Shown here: piece after piece, positions 22,501 to 33,439 of the stretch
How positions within the stretch are numbered: position 1 is the first letter of the stretch
Layout of the letters: the number at the start of each line of letters is the position of its first letter
Assembly (NCBI GenBank): GCA_035048495.1
Contig: CM068547.1
Span: forward strand, 22,203,913 to 22,267,912
Length of the DNA: 64,000 nt
From: Euptelea pleiosperma
Taxonomy: Eukaryota > Streptophyta > Magnoliopsida > Ranunculales > Eupteleaceae
Direction: 5' to 3'
The notes under the pieces: model-generated
What the model saw: only the letters and a program-made list of their open reading frames with translations
Database searches by the model: none
What the model was told of the DNA's origin: nothing
Program-made: the position numbers and the translations under genes

Positions 22501-23145
22501 TATCAGTCAAATGATCCAGTTGAACAAGGTCTTTCCTTCACCAGGACCCATTAATCTGACTGACGGAGTTTTACAACTACAAGCTTTCTAATTATCAGTC
22601 AGACGATCAAGTTGGACAAGGTCTTTCATTCGACAAAACCCACCAGTCTAACTGACGGAGTTTTACAACTACAAGCTCTCTACTTATCAGTCAGAAGATC
22701 TAGTCGAACAAGGTCTTTCATTCAGCAGGACCGACCAGTCCGACTGATGGAGTTTACAACTACAAGCTTTCTACTTATCAATTAGATGATCTAGTTAAAC
22801 AAGGTCTTTAATTTAGTAGGACCTACCAATCCGACTGACGGAGTTTAATAACTATAAGCATTCTACTTATCAGTCAGACAATCCAATCAGACAAGGCCTT
22901 TGTTCAGCAAGACCTATCAGTTCGATTGTCGGGACTCTACAACCATAAGCTTATCCGCCTATCAGTCAGATGATTCAATCGGATGAGAGTTTGTACCCAG
23001 TGAGGTAAATAAGTCTGATTTTCTGGTTCTCTTAGACAATAGGTCATTCATCTATCGGTTAGACGACACCGCCAGATGAGGACATCTGTTTGAGTAGGAC
23101 TTACCGGCCGATAAATAGAACTTGGTGTTGGGCGCATTTTGGTGT
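22501..23145 (+). repeat. Tandem array of a 92-bp unit, seven copies
   Basis: Units start with TATCAGTCAGA-like sequence at 22501, 22593, 22685, 22776, 22869, 22960 and 23053, giving periods of 91-93 bp. Each unit contains AACAAGGTCTTT and, near its end, GACTGACGGAGTTTTACAAC. Each start (TCAGTCAG) is roughly complementary to the later CTGACTGA, so each unit can fold on itself. Divergence increases towards the right. Confidence 0.9.
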
Positions 23146-24107
23146 GACTGAACTGGGAACGGTGATGTTGTGTGTGTGTTGTTGTGTGGCTATAGTTTCA
23201 GGGATTGGTGTGATAATTGGTTGTTTGTTATTCTGGAATCTAAATCAGTCACATGTTGGGGGGAATGGTCTTCCCGTTATCGGGTGTCATTTCCGTGGTT
23301 TTCAGGGTATGGGTAGTCTCTGCTAGTCCATTCAATTATTAGCGGGAGGTTGATTAATTAATAGCGCTTCTAGTTTATCATTCCCCAAGAAGGTAATCTT
23401 AATTTAGTCTTGCAGAATGGGTCCATCAGTCTGTCACACTGAGGGATTAGAGAATGTCCAAAGTGCATCCAACGGTTTCAATACTGCTAACCGGATTCAT
23501 CCTCTACTCAAACGATCTCAAAAGGGGTGTGATTCAATTAGTTCTTAATTAGTCATCGGTTCCAAATATCTCTTCTTTATCTTTTCATCTTGTTTAATCA
23601 AGGGAAAGGATCTCCCGGCCTCAATAACATTTATATACCGGATTCTTAACTATTTTCCTACGCTGAATGGAATCCATCGGACCCATAAAGGATAGGCTTG
23701 TTCCTTTGCCTCAGTCCATTCTCCTTAAAACGGGGAATGTATCATTCAATCATCAATTGTGTAGTAACCCGGCATAGAGTCCTTAGAAGAGGAACATCTA
23801 TCCGGTGTAGTGCATTGGGGATTACATTTTTAATAAGATTGCTCAGGAAATCTGAACTTGAGATTCTGTATTTCTTCGGTAAATTACTTACAAATTTAAG
23901 GAAAACACTAAGTCAAATTCTAGATGAATTTCGACAGAGTATAAGACTGATTGGAAAATGAAATATCAGATCCCATCTTTTGTCCCCAGAGTCCTCTATT
24001 TATAGAGTTCTGGGAAGGGGTCTGCATATGTTGCAGACTCACCTTTATAAGGAAAAATACTCGAATTAATGAATAAATATAAACAATCTTTAAAAAAGTA
24101 ATCACCT
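23146..24107. other. Non-coding stretch between two tandem arrays
   Basis: No recognised gene. It probably belongs to the same long LTR as the flanking arrays (inference from position upstream of the LTR end near 25753). Confidence 0.35.
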
Positions 24108-24924
24108 ATGACTGTGTAGTTAATAGTGCTACACAATCGTATGCCACCAATTCTGGCAGATTCTACACGCATTTGAAGGAAAATGGCTTGTGTGCTTTTC
24201 TAGAAAAATGAGAAGTCTTCCTGCAAATGTAACTGCATACAGTTGTGTAGGAACAGGTCCTACGCAACCGTATATGGCTATTTTTTGGATCCCATGCACG
24301 AATCTCAAAGAAAATGGCATGGGTGCTCTTCTAGGAATATGAGGGGTATATTTGGAAATGTAATTGCATACGGTTGTGTAGGAGGAGGTGCTACACAACC
24401 ATATGTGACTAGTTTTCTGCTCCACTGCGCAGATCTCGAGGAAAGGGCATGGGTGCTTTTCTAATAAGATGAGGTGTATTTCTGGGAAAGCGAGGGCATA
24501 CGGTTGTGTAAGAAGAGGTCCTACACAACCGTATGTGGTTAGATTTTTAAGATCTTACACGCATCTCGAGGAAAATGGCATGTCCCCTTTATCTCACTAT
24601 CGGCCGTAGATCTTCCAGATCTGACTCCATATGGTTGTGTAGCTATCCTTCCTACACAACCGTATCTATTTACTTTCTCTGATCTGTGGGTGGTTGGCTC
24701 AGAAATCGAGGCATGCCCATACAAAAATTTGGCCCTGATCTGACAAATCTGATGGAATACGATTGTGTATCCCTATGTCTTACACAACCGTATGTAGTTA
24801 CTTCCTGATGATTTGGGCTGGTTCTGCCCAAAATCGGATGTCTTCATTTTCTTGAAATCCGCACCAGCTGTGCTAATTCTGACTGAATACGGTTGTGTAC
24901 TTTTATCTTCTACACAACCGTACG
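24108..24924 (+). repeat. Tandem array of seven hairpins, period about 130 bp
   Basis: Each unit holds a dyad of ATACGGTTGTGTA and TACACAACCGTAT spaced by about 8-13 nt. Left arms start near 24108, 24237, 24368, 24498, 24629, 24757 and 24887. Between the dyads lie less conserved segments sharing AAAATGGCATG-like words. The dyads are better conserved than the spacers. Confidence 0.9.
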
Positions 24925-25384
24925 TGATTAGATCCCCAGTAAAATATCCTATCCAAGTCCTCTGCTCTGATTTGTCTACTGTCGCGCAGTTGACTGACTC
25001 TGACAGTCAGTTTTCGCGTCCCTTGGTCGTGATTTTCGAAGCGATCCACATTTCACTGTCAACACTTGGCTAATTCATCTATTAGTCGAATGATCCCATT
25101 AAACAGTTTAATTCCTTATTGGACATATGAGCGATCGACCAATTCTCCTCATATACTCTTGGGAGTTAATCCAATTAGAAATGGACTCGTGGGATTAGGC
25201 CTAACTGAATAACTGAACTCACGTGCTCGACAATAACTGTATAACTGAATTCACGAGCTCATTCTTAACGGAATAATTGAATCCACGTGCTGGTTTTAAC
25301 TAATGAACCAGAACACACGTGGTCAACTCTATGAAGGAACAAAAAAAAAGCATGTTAGGGAAATTCAAGCCAGAAAAGATAAGC

Positions 25385-25392
25385 TATAAATA
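25385..25392 (+). promoter_or_regulatory. TATA box of the probable Gypsy 5' LTR
   Basis: TATAAATA lies about 360 nt before the proposed LTR end at 25753, in a context typical of plant LTR promoters. Confidence 0.5.
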
Positions 25393-25752
25393 GGGAATGA
25401 GCCCTTGGAAATGAGGGCTGGCCATCGTTGATAAAAAAAAGATTAAGACTAAGACCTCTTTCTTCCTCTCCCTCTGGATTGGTCTAAGTACAAATCCAAG
25501 AAGAGAATCCTGCTTCGAGGTTATAGGAGTGGCAGATTATTCAAATCTCTGTTGAAGGGTTGATTGATTAGAGGTATAATCCACTGACTTGATCGTCAGA
25601 GGATAATTGACAGGTACCTCCCTCCCGGCACGACGAACATGGTCTGTTGAAAGATTAGACGAAGGTGAAGGTTCTCCTTGCGTGTTCGTCAGGCTTGATA
25701 CAACAATTGATTCCTCAGGATTGTGTGTGTAAGATTCATGATTTTTCCCCAC

Positions 25753-26460
25753 ATCTTTTGGCATCGTCTGTGGGAAATTGAACATCATCTTTCCTGACCC
25801 TTAAAAGATGAATCAACAGAAAAACAATGGTGGATACTAGGCAGACCATCAAAAGTAGTCATCAACACGATCCTTAGGATGATTCGAGAGATACTCTGAC
25901 TGAAAGGAGAAAGATCAGAGAGGAAGATGAATGCAGCAAACCATGATTGCTCACCTCTAGGCGGGGAATGAGAAATTGAACAGATGTTGGAGAAACAACC
26001 GAAGGAGGTTGAGCATATATCAAACAATACGAAACATGAACGATGGGATGAAGTGAGCGCCATAAGTCAGTCGTCCAACCAACACCATGGATCGGAGTCA
26101 GAGGATCGGATCTGAGAGATCCGAGAAATGGGAGTAGGAATTCTCGGATACCAGAACAATCTCAGGATCAGAGATCCAAATCTGCTTTTCACAAGGAGGT
26201 GGATGGTCAGACCCATGCCAGTAACTAAGAGTCAAATCGCCGGGTTAGTAGCTGAGCTACTCGGCAAAAAGATGACTAGGGTCGACAAGACAACCATCGC
26301 CATATGAGCGCCAAAGGATTCACCTTTTATTAAGGACATTAACAGTATAAGGCTGCTCATTCTTTCTCCTATCCCAAATTCACAACGTTCACTGGAGTGT
26401 CCGATCCGATAAATCATGTCTATGGTCAGAAGACCATTACCATAAGGGGGAGAGAAAAAT
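25753..26460 (+). mobile_element. Gypsy (Tat-like) leader and gag remnant
   Basis: The LTR seems to end CCCCACA at 25753. TTGGCATCGTCTGTGGGAA (from 25758) resembles the leader motif GGCGCCGTCTGTGGGAA found after the 5' LTR of many plant Tat-lineage Gypsy elements. Stop-riddled plus-strand frames follow, with a gag-like piece near 26370-26415 (YPKFTTFTGVSDPINHV). No pol domains are seen, so only the left end of this element remains. Confidence 0.65.
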
Positions 26461-26835
26461 AAAGAGTTAAACAAGTAGATGTATGAGATATGGGGAGAGA
26501 AATTAAGGAGGGGAAAAAAATATTTTCATGATAAACTATTTATTTCTCATTTCTCTTTCTATATCAGCTAGTTCATGCGGATACGATGTCATTTTTAACA
26601 TAACACTCACTGCACTATTTTTAATTCCCTATTTATGTCGATGATATTACATGGTATATACTATTAGTGGTTGTACAAGAAACATATCAAAGCCATTTCA
26701 TTATTTATTTGTCTTTCTCCGAGTGACTGTGAGAAAGTGAGTGATTCATGTAAAGGGTTGAAATGTAATTTTCTATTTTTTGGTTTACTCTTTATATGAT
26801 TGATGTTTTTGTCACGGAATTGCCAAATGGGAGAT
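26461..26835 (+). other. Internal 3' sequence of a Copia element with polypurine tract
   Basis: The tract CCAAATGGGAGAT (26823-26835) directly before a TG..LTR start resembles the polypurine tract of SIRE/Tork-type Copia elements. No readable pol is left upstream. Confidence 0.5.
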
Positions 26836-27185
26836 TGTAAGGAATAAATCTACGTTCTAATTGGCGTAATATTGTATGACAAAACATGTTATGTAACCGT
26901 TCCTACAAGTGTTAGTTAGGCCTTGGGAATGTCGTGGTACGCATATCTCATTGACTACTTGAAGACTAAAAGACGAAGACCGAAGACTCAGAAGATTGAA
27001 GACTGATTCATCTGAAGAATCGTTCATCTTCCATTTAAGATCGCGCCCCTAGCATAGGAAGGTTAGTGACTTAGTGGCTTAGGACGAGAATTTTAATTAA
27101 TATATATACTTAGGCTAAACTTCGTCATTGGACAAGACTTAGGTTCAGACCAAATTAAGATATTAAAATCTTATCTAAGGGGAAG

Positions 27186-27426
27186 TTCAATCGATTGGAC
27201 ACATCTCCAATCGATTGAACACTGATGTGGAATCGATTGGACCTTATGGGACAAAACTTCCAAACAAACCAATCGATTGGACTCTGATGTAGAATCGATT
27301 GGACATATACGGACAAAACTTTCTGAAAGAGCAATCGATTGGACTATGATGTAAAATTGATTGGACTATGAACAAAAAACCCATAGAGTAGTGGAATCGA
27401 TTGGACATAAGCATCAATTGATTAGA
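27186..27426 (+). repeat. Nine copies of a CAATCGATTGGAC motif in 62-bp dyads
   Basis: Copies begin near 27188, 27208, 27231, 27270, 27293, 27332, 27355, 27393 and 27414. From 27208 on they form pairs 21-23 bp apart that repeat every 61-62 bp. CAATCGATTG is itself a perfect palindrome. They sit upstream of the LTR TATA box. Confidence 0.88.
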
Positions 27427-27510
27427 CCGTTTAGAAAATGTTCAACTACGTGTACAGATTTCTTGGCCCACTTTCCCTATTACTTGTTCGACCAAGGGCT
27501 TCAACTCCTC

Positions 27511-27518
27511 TATAAATG
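27511..27518 (+). promoter_or_regulatory. TATA box of the Copia LTR
   Basis: TATAAATG about 85 bp past the motif array, followed about 30 nt on by an ACACAAGAGAG stretch that would suit a transcript start. Confidence 0.5.
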
Positions 27519-28050
27519 AAGCCTCCATTTGGCTTTAGAAAATACACAAGAGAGACATAATACAGAACTCACAAGCATCAAGCTTTCAAGAGTAAATTAG
27601 AGTTGTCCCTCCCAAGAGAAAAGCCTAGTTAGTAATTCCTTTTCTATAAGGTTTTCTTTAGTACCACGTGTGACTCAACACATCTGAGCAATGTCAGGAG
27701 TCAGGGTGTATTGAATCCTTCAACTCAGGGGTTGTACCGGTGAGTGAGAATAAGATCAGGGTGTATCGCTCGATTGGAAGGGCACTTGTGGATTCGACAC
27801 GTGGAGCTAGAGGACATAGACGCACCGACAGTTGGCCTAGAGGGTTGTATGTTGTATGGAAATGGTGCTTCATAGGTAACTTCTGTAACTTAGAACTTTT
27901 CAGTTAGTGATACTTTCCGTCTAGACGTAGTCCCGTGGTTTTCCATTGGCTAAGATTTCCACGTAAAAATCACATGTACTATATTATGGTTTGTTGACGT
28001 TTATTTTTGCACCTTATTGAGATTTGAACAAACGACCTAGAGTCAATATA

Positions 28051-29140
28051 TCCTTGAGATACATGATATTCGTTCAAAAGTGCTTATTTTAAGCAATTAT
28101 CCTTTTAGCGTTATCGCACTCTCTACGTAAAATGCTCTATTTATCTACTTTTCTACGTAAGAGTCTCTTCTGTTTCGTAGAACACACTTTTCTAGACGAA
28201 ATGGTATATTTGCATGCATTAAACACATTTTCGTAAGTCTAGGTATGAAGACGTTATGATCAAGTCTCATTACGTGCTCTTCTCTTGTAGGAAACTCGAT
28301 CAAGCTATTCTCGAGACTTGCGGGCCAAAATCGATCATGAAAGCTCATTATCAAAGCTTAAAGAGCCCACAGGCTATGACTAGAAGATATGGGTCAAATA
28401 TGGGCTAAATAAGAAGACCAAAAAGTCAGCCCAAAGAACGAAGAGAGTAGGAGAGCCAATGACCAAGAGATGGACCAAAGCGTTTAAAGTCACATAAGTT
28501 TGCAATGAATGATGGTCTACTCTACTGGAGAAGCGCGAGGATGGTCACAGTGAAGACTAGGGTTCTAGACCCTCTGTCAATACTTTTATCTCCATTTTTT
28601 GATATTTTCTCTCTCCTCCCCCTAATTTTCTATCTCATCTCTCCTTATTCTCTCTCTTTTCATCTCTCGGTCCTCGGATCTACTGACCTAACCTCAGAAC
28701 TCCTACCCATTGGCTCTGTCTCATCTCCCTTAGCTTTTGGACCGTTCGATCTCTCTAGATCAGTCGATCTACCAATCTGGGTCCCAATCAAGTCACCATC
28801 CATCCCGATCGTCATCAAATTGTCTGTCACATCATCTTGTGAGACGATGGACATCATCAATCCATATGGGCCAGTAGCCGGGCCCATCATCACCGACCCG
28901 TGGCCCGACCATTTAGTGGATCTCACGATTTTCAAATGCGTTAAATTTTTATTTTTAAATAAAAAAAGGGGGGTCCACTAAATGGGAAAATTCCCCAAAG
29001 AAAAGTAAGGTTTTCCATTAAAGGAAAGTGGGAGGTTTAAAGGGGAAGGAGAAGGGTTCGTTTGAACCCTAATCCCCCTCTTTTCTTCTCCTCTCTTTCC
29101 CCAAAACCCCCTTCTCCTTATTCCCCTTCTCCTTTGGCCC
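28051..29140. other. Non-coding sequence, no recognised feature
   Basis: The frame 28505-28981 (158 codons) has no family resemblance and a pyrimidine-rich first half. This may be part of the 5' LTR or leader of the Copia remnant whose primer site is at 30800. Confidence 0.35.
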
Positions 29141-29254
29141 GTTTTTGACCTTCTTCTTAATCTTCTTCATCATCTTCTTTAACGCCCCCACTGGAGTTGC
29201 AGGCTGCAACTCCGGTCACAACGAACCAGCTACCTTCATTGGTGGTTCTGCCTT

Positions 29255-30330
29255 CATCACTCCTCCTCTTCCTCCTCTTCTTCTTCTTCTTCTTCTTCTT
29301 CTTCTTCTTTTTTCGACGAGATCCTGCAACTCCGGCAGGCTTGTCTTCTTCTTCTTCTACTTTTTCCTCTTCTGGTTCTTCTTCTTCTACTTCTTCTCTT
29401 CTGTTTCCACCGCTGCACTCTCTTCTGCCTGCGAGCAACACAGCACCAGCAGGAACACCGTCCTACTCCTCCACCTGTGCATCTCCGGCCGCACCTCTGC
29501 CTGCAAGCTCCTCCTCTTGCCTACGTGCAGCACTACTTGTTGCTGCGTGCAGCACCACTGCTGCAACTCCTTCCTCCAGCGATCACCACCGTTGTGCCAT
29601 CGTTCCACGCCAGCCACGACCCTCTCCCACTTGCCAACCGGCTTCACAGCCATCAACGCCTGCTGTCTTGTGGCAGCAGCAACAACACCACAACGCCCCC
29701 ATCCTTGCTTCCACGCCAACAGCCACCGTCCATTCTCTCGTTCTCTTCTCAAGAAACAATACAAAAAAAAAAAGAAAAAAAAGAGGAAAATAAAACAAAA
29801 AAAAAGGAAAAAAAATAAAGAGAGAAGAAGAAGGATGGGTAGCTGTGGGTGTTTTCCCTTGCAGTCATGTGTCAGCCTTCTCTCAAGCTCCACCAAAAGC
29901 AACCACCTCTCCCTCACGGCCTGATCTTGGTTGGACTGAGACTTGGGTGCGTTTCAGTCGGTCTCCTCCACGCCTAACCCTTGCTATCATCACCATCTTC
30001 TCCCTTGAAACTAACATCATCTATCATCACTGGGCACACACCCCCACTTGAAGGGATGGCCGACTCATCTCTCCATCTTCATGGACGATCCATCCATCAT
30101 AGCTCTCTCGTTTCCGGTCATCTCCATGGTAAGTTCGAGGTAGAAAAATCTCTCTTTATCTTTTCTCTCTCTACCATCCTCTTTCTCTCTCTAATTCTCT
30201 CTCTTTCTCTCTAGAATTCTCTCCCCTATCTTTTTTCTCAGTAGTTCAACTTTCTCTCTCTTCTATCATTTTCTCTCTCTAAATCTCATTTCATCTCTCT
30301 AGATTTGACTTTATCTTTCTTCTTTGAATT
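29255..30330. repeat. Low-complexity tracts: (CTT)n, A-rich and (CT)n
   Basis: CTT repeats occupy about 29262-29310 and 29346-29400, an A-rich run 29761-29832, and CT-rich sequence 30148-30325. They create long but meaningless frames (up to 259 codons) on both strands. Confidence 0.8.
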
Positions 30331-30799
30331 GATCTTTAGTTTATTTTATTTTCTCTTATTTTCGATTCAAGTATTGTAATAGACATTTTGATCACTGAAT
30401 GATGAAGTTTATTTTTATCTATTATTTCTTGCAATGTTCCATCATTTCATGTTCCTGATTATGCTAATCTGACTAATCCCGAGTGCGGATCGACATCCGA
30501 CACGAATCCCTATACAGAATCTCCATATTTTACAGATTAAAAACCTCGGATCAAAATTACAAATCTTGTTGATTCTAGGGTTTCCGTAACCATCGACGCG
30601 GAAAAACCCTACTTTCAATACATTCGATCTATTCGATTATGAAAATCATATTCATAAATCAATAGCGAATGCATGCGATTAATCTACCCTGTCCAGTAAT
30701 TTGAATTAGGTTGCTAGTTAATCGGCTAATTTCTTAAATCCTATTCATCCGATCCCCTCCTCTAGGTTAATCATCTAAATAGACCAGGGAATATTTAAT

Positions 30800-30811
30800 T
30801 GGTATCAGAGC
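30800..30811 (+). promoter_or_regulatory. Primer binding site of a Copia-like element
   Basis: TGGTATCAGAGC, complementary to the initiator-methionine tRNA 3' end. It shows that an LTR ends just to the left (about 30797) and the internal region starts here. Confidence 0.8.
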
Positions 30812-30877
30812 TGAATTATTCTATTTAGGTTTAGTCACCTGAGTAAGATTCTTGTCATATATTCCCATCCATAAAAG

Positions 30878-31450
30878 ATGAATACTGAGGAAATCACAGA
30901 AAGGAGTTTGAGCAACTCTGAATGTGAGAGTGATGATCTGAATACATTTTATCAGGATCTGTACTCAGAAAGTCTGAAATTGGCCAAGGAAAATAAACTA
31001 TTAATTAAGCAAATGGAAAAACTTGAACAAGTTAATCTGTCTTTAGACCTAGCCAACATAGAACTCATTGTTGAGAAAACTCAGTAGGAAGAAGAAAAGA
31101 AAACTCTTCTAAATAAAAACAAGTTCTGGAATGCCAGTTCCATTCTTGTTTAAATTCTAAGAAGTCTTTATAAATACAAATGGTGAATTTAAGAGCGCAG
31201 AGAAATTAAACAAGTTATTAGGCTCTGGTAAACATGAGGGAGATAGAAGAAGATTAGGGTATGTTGGAAAAATCAATACCTCTTCATCATCCAAAACCAC
31301 ATTTGTTAAACCTATCAAGAAAATAGAATTAAATAAAACTAAGGATCTTGATAATGAACATAGTGAATAGAAAAGATTTGTGAAGCCTGCATATACTAAG
31401 AAAAATTCAGTGATTAAGATACTATCTGTAGTAAGGAGATCTATTAACCA
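30878..31450 (+). pseudogene. Copia gag remnant
   Basis: The frame 30878-31087 reads acidic, coiled-coil-like sequence (YQDLYSESLKLAKENKLL, then QMEKLEQVNLSLDLANIEL), typical of the C-terminal half of plant Copia gag. After a TAG it goes on, with frame changes, through EKLNKLLGSGKHEGDRR, LGYVGK and KTTFVKP, which in intact elements precede pol. The primer site 67 nt upstream supports the call. No zinc knuckle or pol follows, so the element is truncated, probably by the Harbinger region that begins to the right. Confidence 0.75.
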
Positions 31451-31859
31451 TAAAAACCATCTGTAGTAGGGAGAGAGAGAGAGAGATTCTTTTGAACAAT
31501 ATATCAGGAAAAAAAAAGGAGAAAGGTTACTGGAATGCTTTCAGTAACATAATAGAAACTTTTTGTAGTTTATATGGTAACACATCAGCAAAAAGATAGT
31601 TTAAAAACTTAAGTATATAATTACAAGAACAAATCCCCTTTTATATAGTCTAGACATAGAGAAACAAGTGAGCAAAATGTAAAATCATTCCAGTGCCTTG
31701 ATAAGTTAGTGCATCCCTTTAGCTCCATCTGTAGATTTGTTTCTACTGGCAACTTCCTGCTGCTAGATGTTCTACTCTAGAAATCAACATATATAATTGA
31801 ATTTATTTCTCCACCACTATTCTAAGAATAAGTGAAATGTTCCACCACTACTCTCAATC
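31451..31859. other. Boundary region between Copia remnant and Harbinger element
   Basis: A (GA)n run at 31473-31486, otherwise nothing recognised. The expected left end of the Harbinger element was not found here. Confidence 0.4.
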
Positions 31860-32940
31860 CTGCCAACTCAAAAATCTCATACATGTGGATGTGGCCTATG
31901 GTTGTGGAGGTCTCCCAATCGTCTAAACAACCACTCCTTCAACTGATCATCATCGACAATGTAGAAAATATTTGCGACCTCTAGCTTATATCTCCCAAGA
32001 GATTGAGTTCATCTAGTAGATCTGTCTTAGACAAATCGGGAATCTTTTAGAGCTCCTCTCTAAGATGACCATAATTTAGGGCTAAAAAGCAGCAACTAGC
32101 TTCTCTACAGCTTGTGGCATGAGAAGAAATGTTATCAACTTGACGTCCCTTTTTTTGCCTCTGAGTAGGCATAGTGCAAGGCTGGTGGGAAGAAGAGGAA
32201 CCTTGTTGTGGCACTGATCCACACGCCTCTCAATGGAAGTAGCGTCATCCTTTGCATCATTAAAGCCAACTTCCACACCTGATATCCAAAGACAAATGTA
32301 AGATACCTAATTCAACAAATTATTTGAATTTACAAGCTCAATACATTCAACCTACCCATTTCTTCAATTGGAGTCATGTCATTATCTAGCTCGTGTCCAG
32401 TTGTATTACGGGATCCAGTAGCATGTTCATTTCCAATGATGAGTGCCAAATCATAATAACATGGGACAACCTTCGTAAAAAAGTTCTTTTTTTTTCCAAA
32501 TGTGTCTAACAATTATAAAAATAAGTCAATTTAGAACAAGTGCATGCAATAATTAATCACTAAAAAATTATAATTGAACAGCACAATACCTGTGAATAGA
32601 CATCCCAAACCTCATCATCAACAGTTAGACACTGGGTTTTGGAATCCCATCCGAAACCGCTCAGAGATGTAAGTTCTCTGGTATACGTGTAATCTTTTCT
32701 TAATGTTTTTAAATGATTACGAACGTGTTCATTATTAATATCCAACTTCAATTGATTCTTCATTTCTTTGCACACATCCATTAAAGCATCATTCTTCCAT
32801 GCCATTATCTCCTTTGTTGCCTAATGTGTGCTCTTTTAGTAAGACATCTATCAGAATCTTCTCCATTCGACTATTCCAACGAAGTTGGATTTTTCCTGTC
32901 ATTTCTTACTTTAGCTTTAATGTCCATCCTATTGAAAATG
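31860..32940 (-). pseudogene. PIF/Harbinger ORF1: Myb/SANT-like DNA-binding protein, decayed
   Basis: Minus-strand pieces line up with the accessory protein of plant PIF/Harbinger elements. RWNSRMEKILIDVLLKEH (around 32905-32850) starts the Myb/SANT-like domain. KNDALMDVCKEM, NHLKTLRKDY, then GFGWDSKTQCLTVDDEVWD (frame 32560-32805) complete it. A later piece (frame 32330-32512) has YYDLALIIGNEHATGS. The C-terminal part lies between about 32090 and 31860. Frames change and stops intervene; one gap (about 32510-32590) may be an old intron. The partner protein carries the transposase into the nucleus and to element ends (family knowledge). Confidence 0.75.
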
Positions 32941-33226
32941 ATCAGAAACATGTATAACAACCATGTTATACATCCAAAAGAGTAATTCAATTGATCAAAT
33001 GGCCAATTCTTATGTATTTGGTACCTGCATTAGGATACAACTAAAAACCAAAAAAGTAAAAAAACAAAAAGATAGACATGAATATATCCATTGGCCATTG
33101 TCTTTGCAATAATGAAACCAGAGATTAAAAAAGGTATATCCTTAAAATAATAAAATTTAGATGTAGTCTAGAAACACAAAACATAAATACTACAAAGCTA
33201 ATGTTGTTGGTGATGGTGTGAATGTA

Positions 33227-33360
33227 GGGTTTTTCCTGGTCGTTGTTATGGGAATCCAACGATTAACAATATTTGTAATCTATCCAGTTTAAACATGCTA
33301 AATGAACAACTTGCATAGCGGTAGGTCATATGTCGATCCACACTCGGGAGAGTTAGTGCA
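33227..33360 (-). repeat. Inverted diverged copy of sequence at 30490-30610
   Basis: On the minus strand this region parallels 30490-30610. Shared words are AGGGTTTTTCC at one side and ATGTCGATCC(A/G)CACTCGGGA at the other, with AATTTGTAAT-like sequence between. It is probably a piece of the same LTR family inserted in the transposase gene. Confidence 0.55.
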
Positions 33361-33439
33361 ACCAGTTTTAAGTGAATATCATGGTGCTAGTATTCTTCAT
33401 ACATCACCTCTGCTAGAGCGTCCCTTTTAGTTGTCCACA

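Larger units (their letters stand above)
26836..28050 (+). mobile_element. Copia LTR (3' LTR by context; right end approximate)
   Basis: Starts TGTAAGGAATAAATC after the polypurine tract. It contains a TATA box (TATAAATG at 27511) and a plausible R region (ACACAAGAGAGACATAATAC at 27543). An array of CAATCGATTGGAC words lies at 27186-27426. The end was not found by eye. Confidence 0.6.

Noticed and set aside
24108..24924. Regular repeat-spacer layout looks like a CRISPR array
   Set aside because: The genome is plant nuclear, periods are about 130 bp, spacers are related to one another, and no cas-like gene exists. It is a tandem repeat.
28505..28981. 158-codon open frame
   Set aside because: Pyrimidine-rich, no recognised family, no splice context; chance frame in transposon-derived sequence.
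29145..29924. Open frame of 259 codons with overlapping long frames on both strands
   Set aside because: Built from CTT, CT and A-rich low-complexity tracts; no domain or codon pattern supports a gene.
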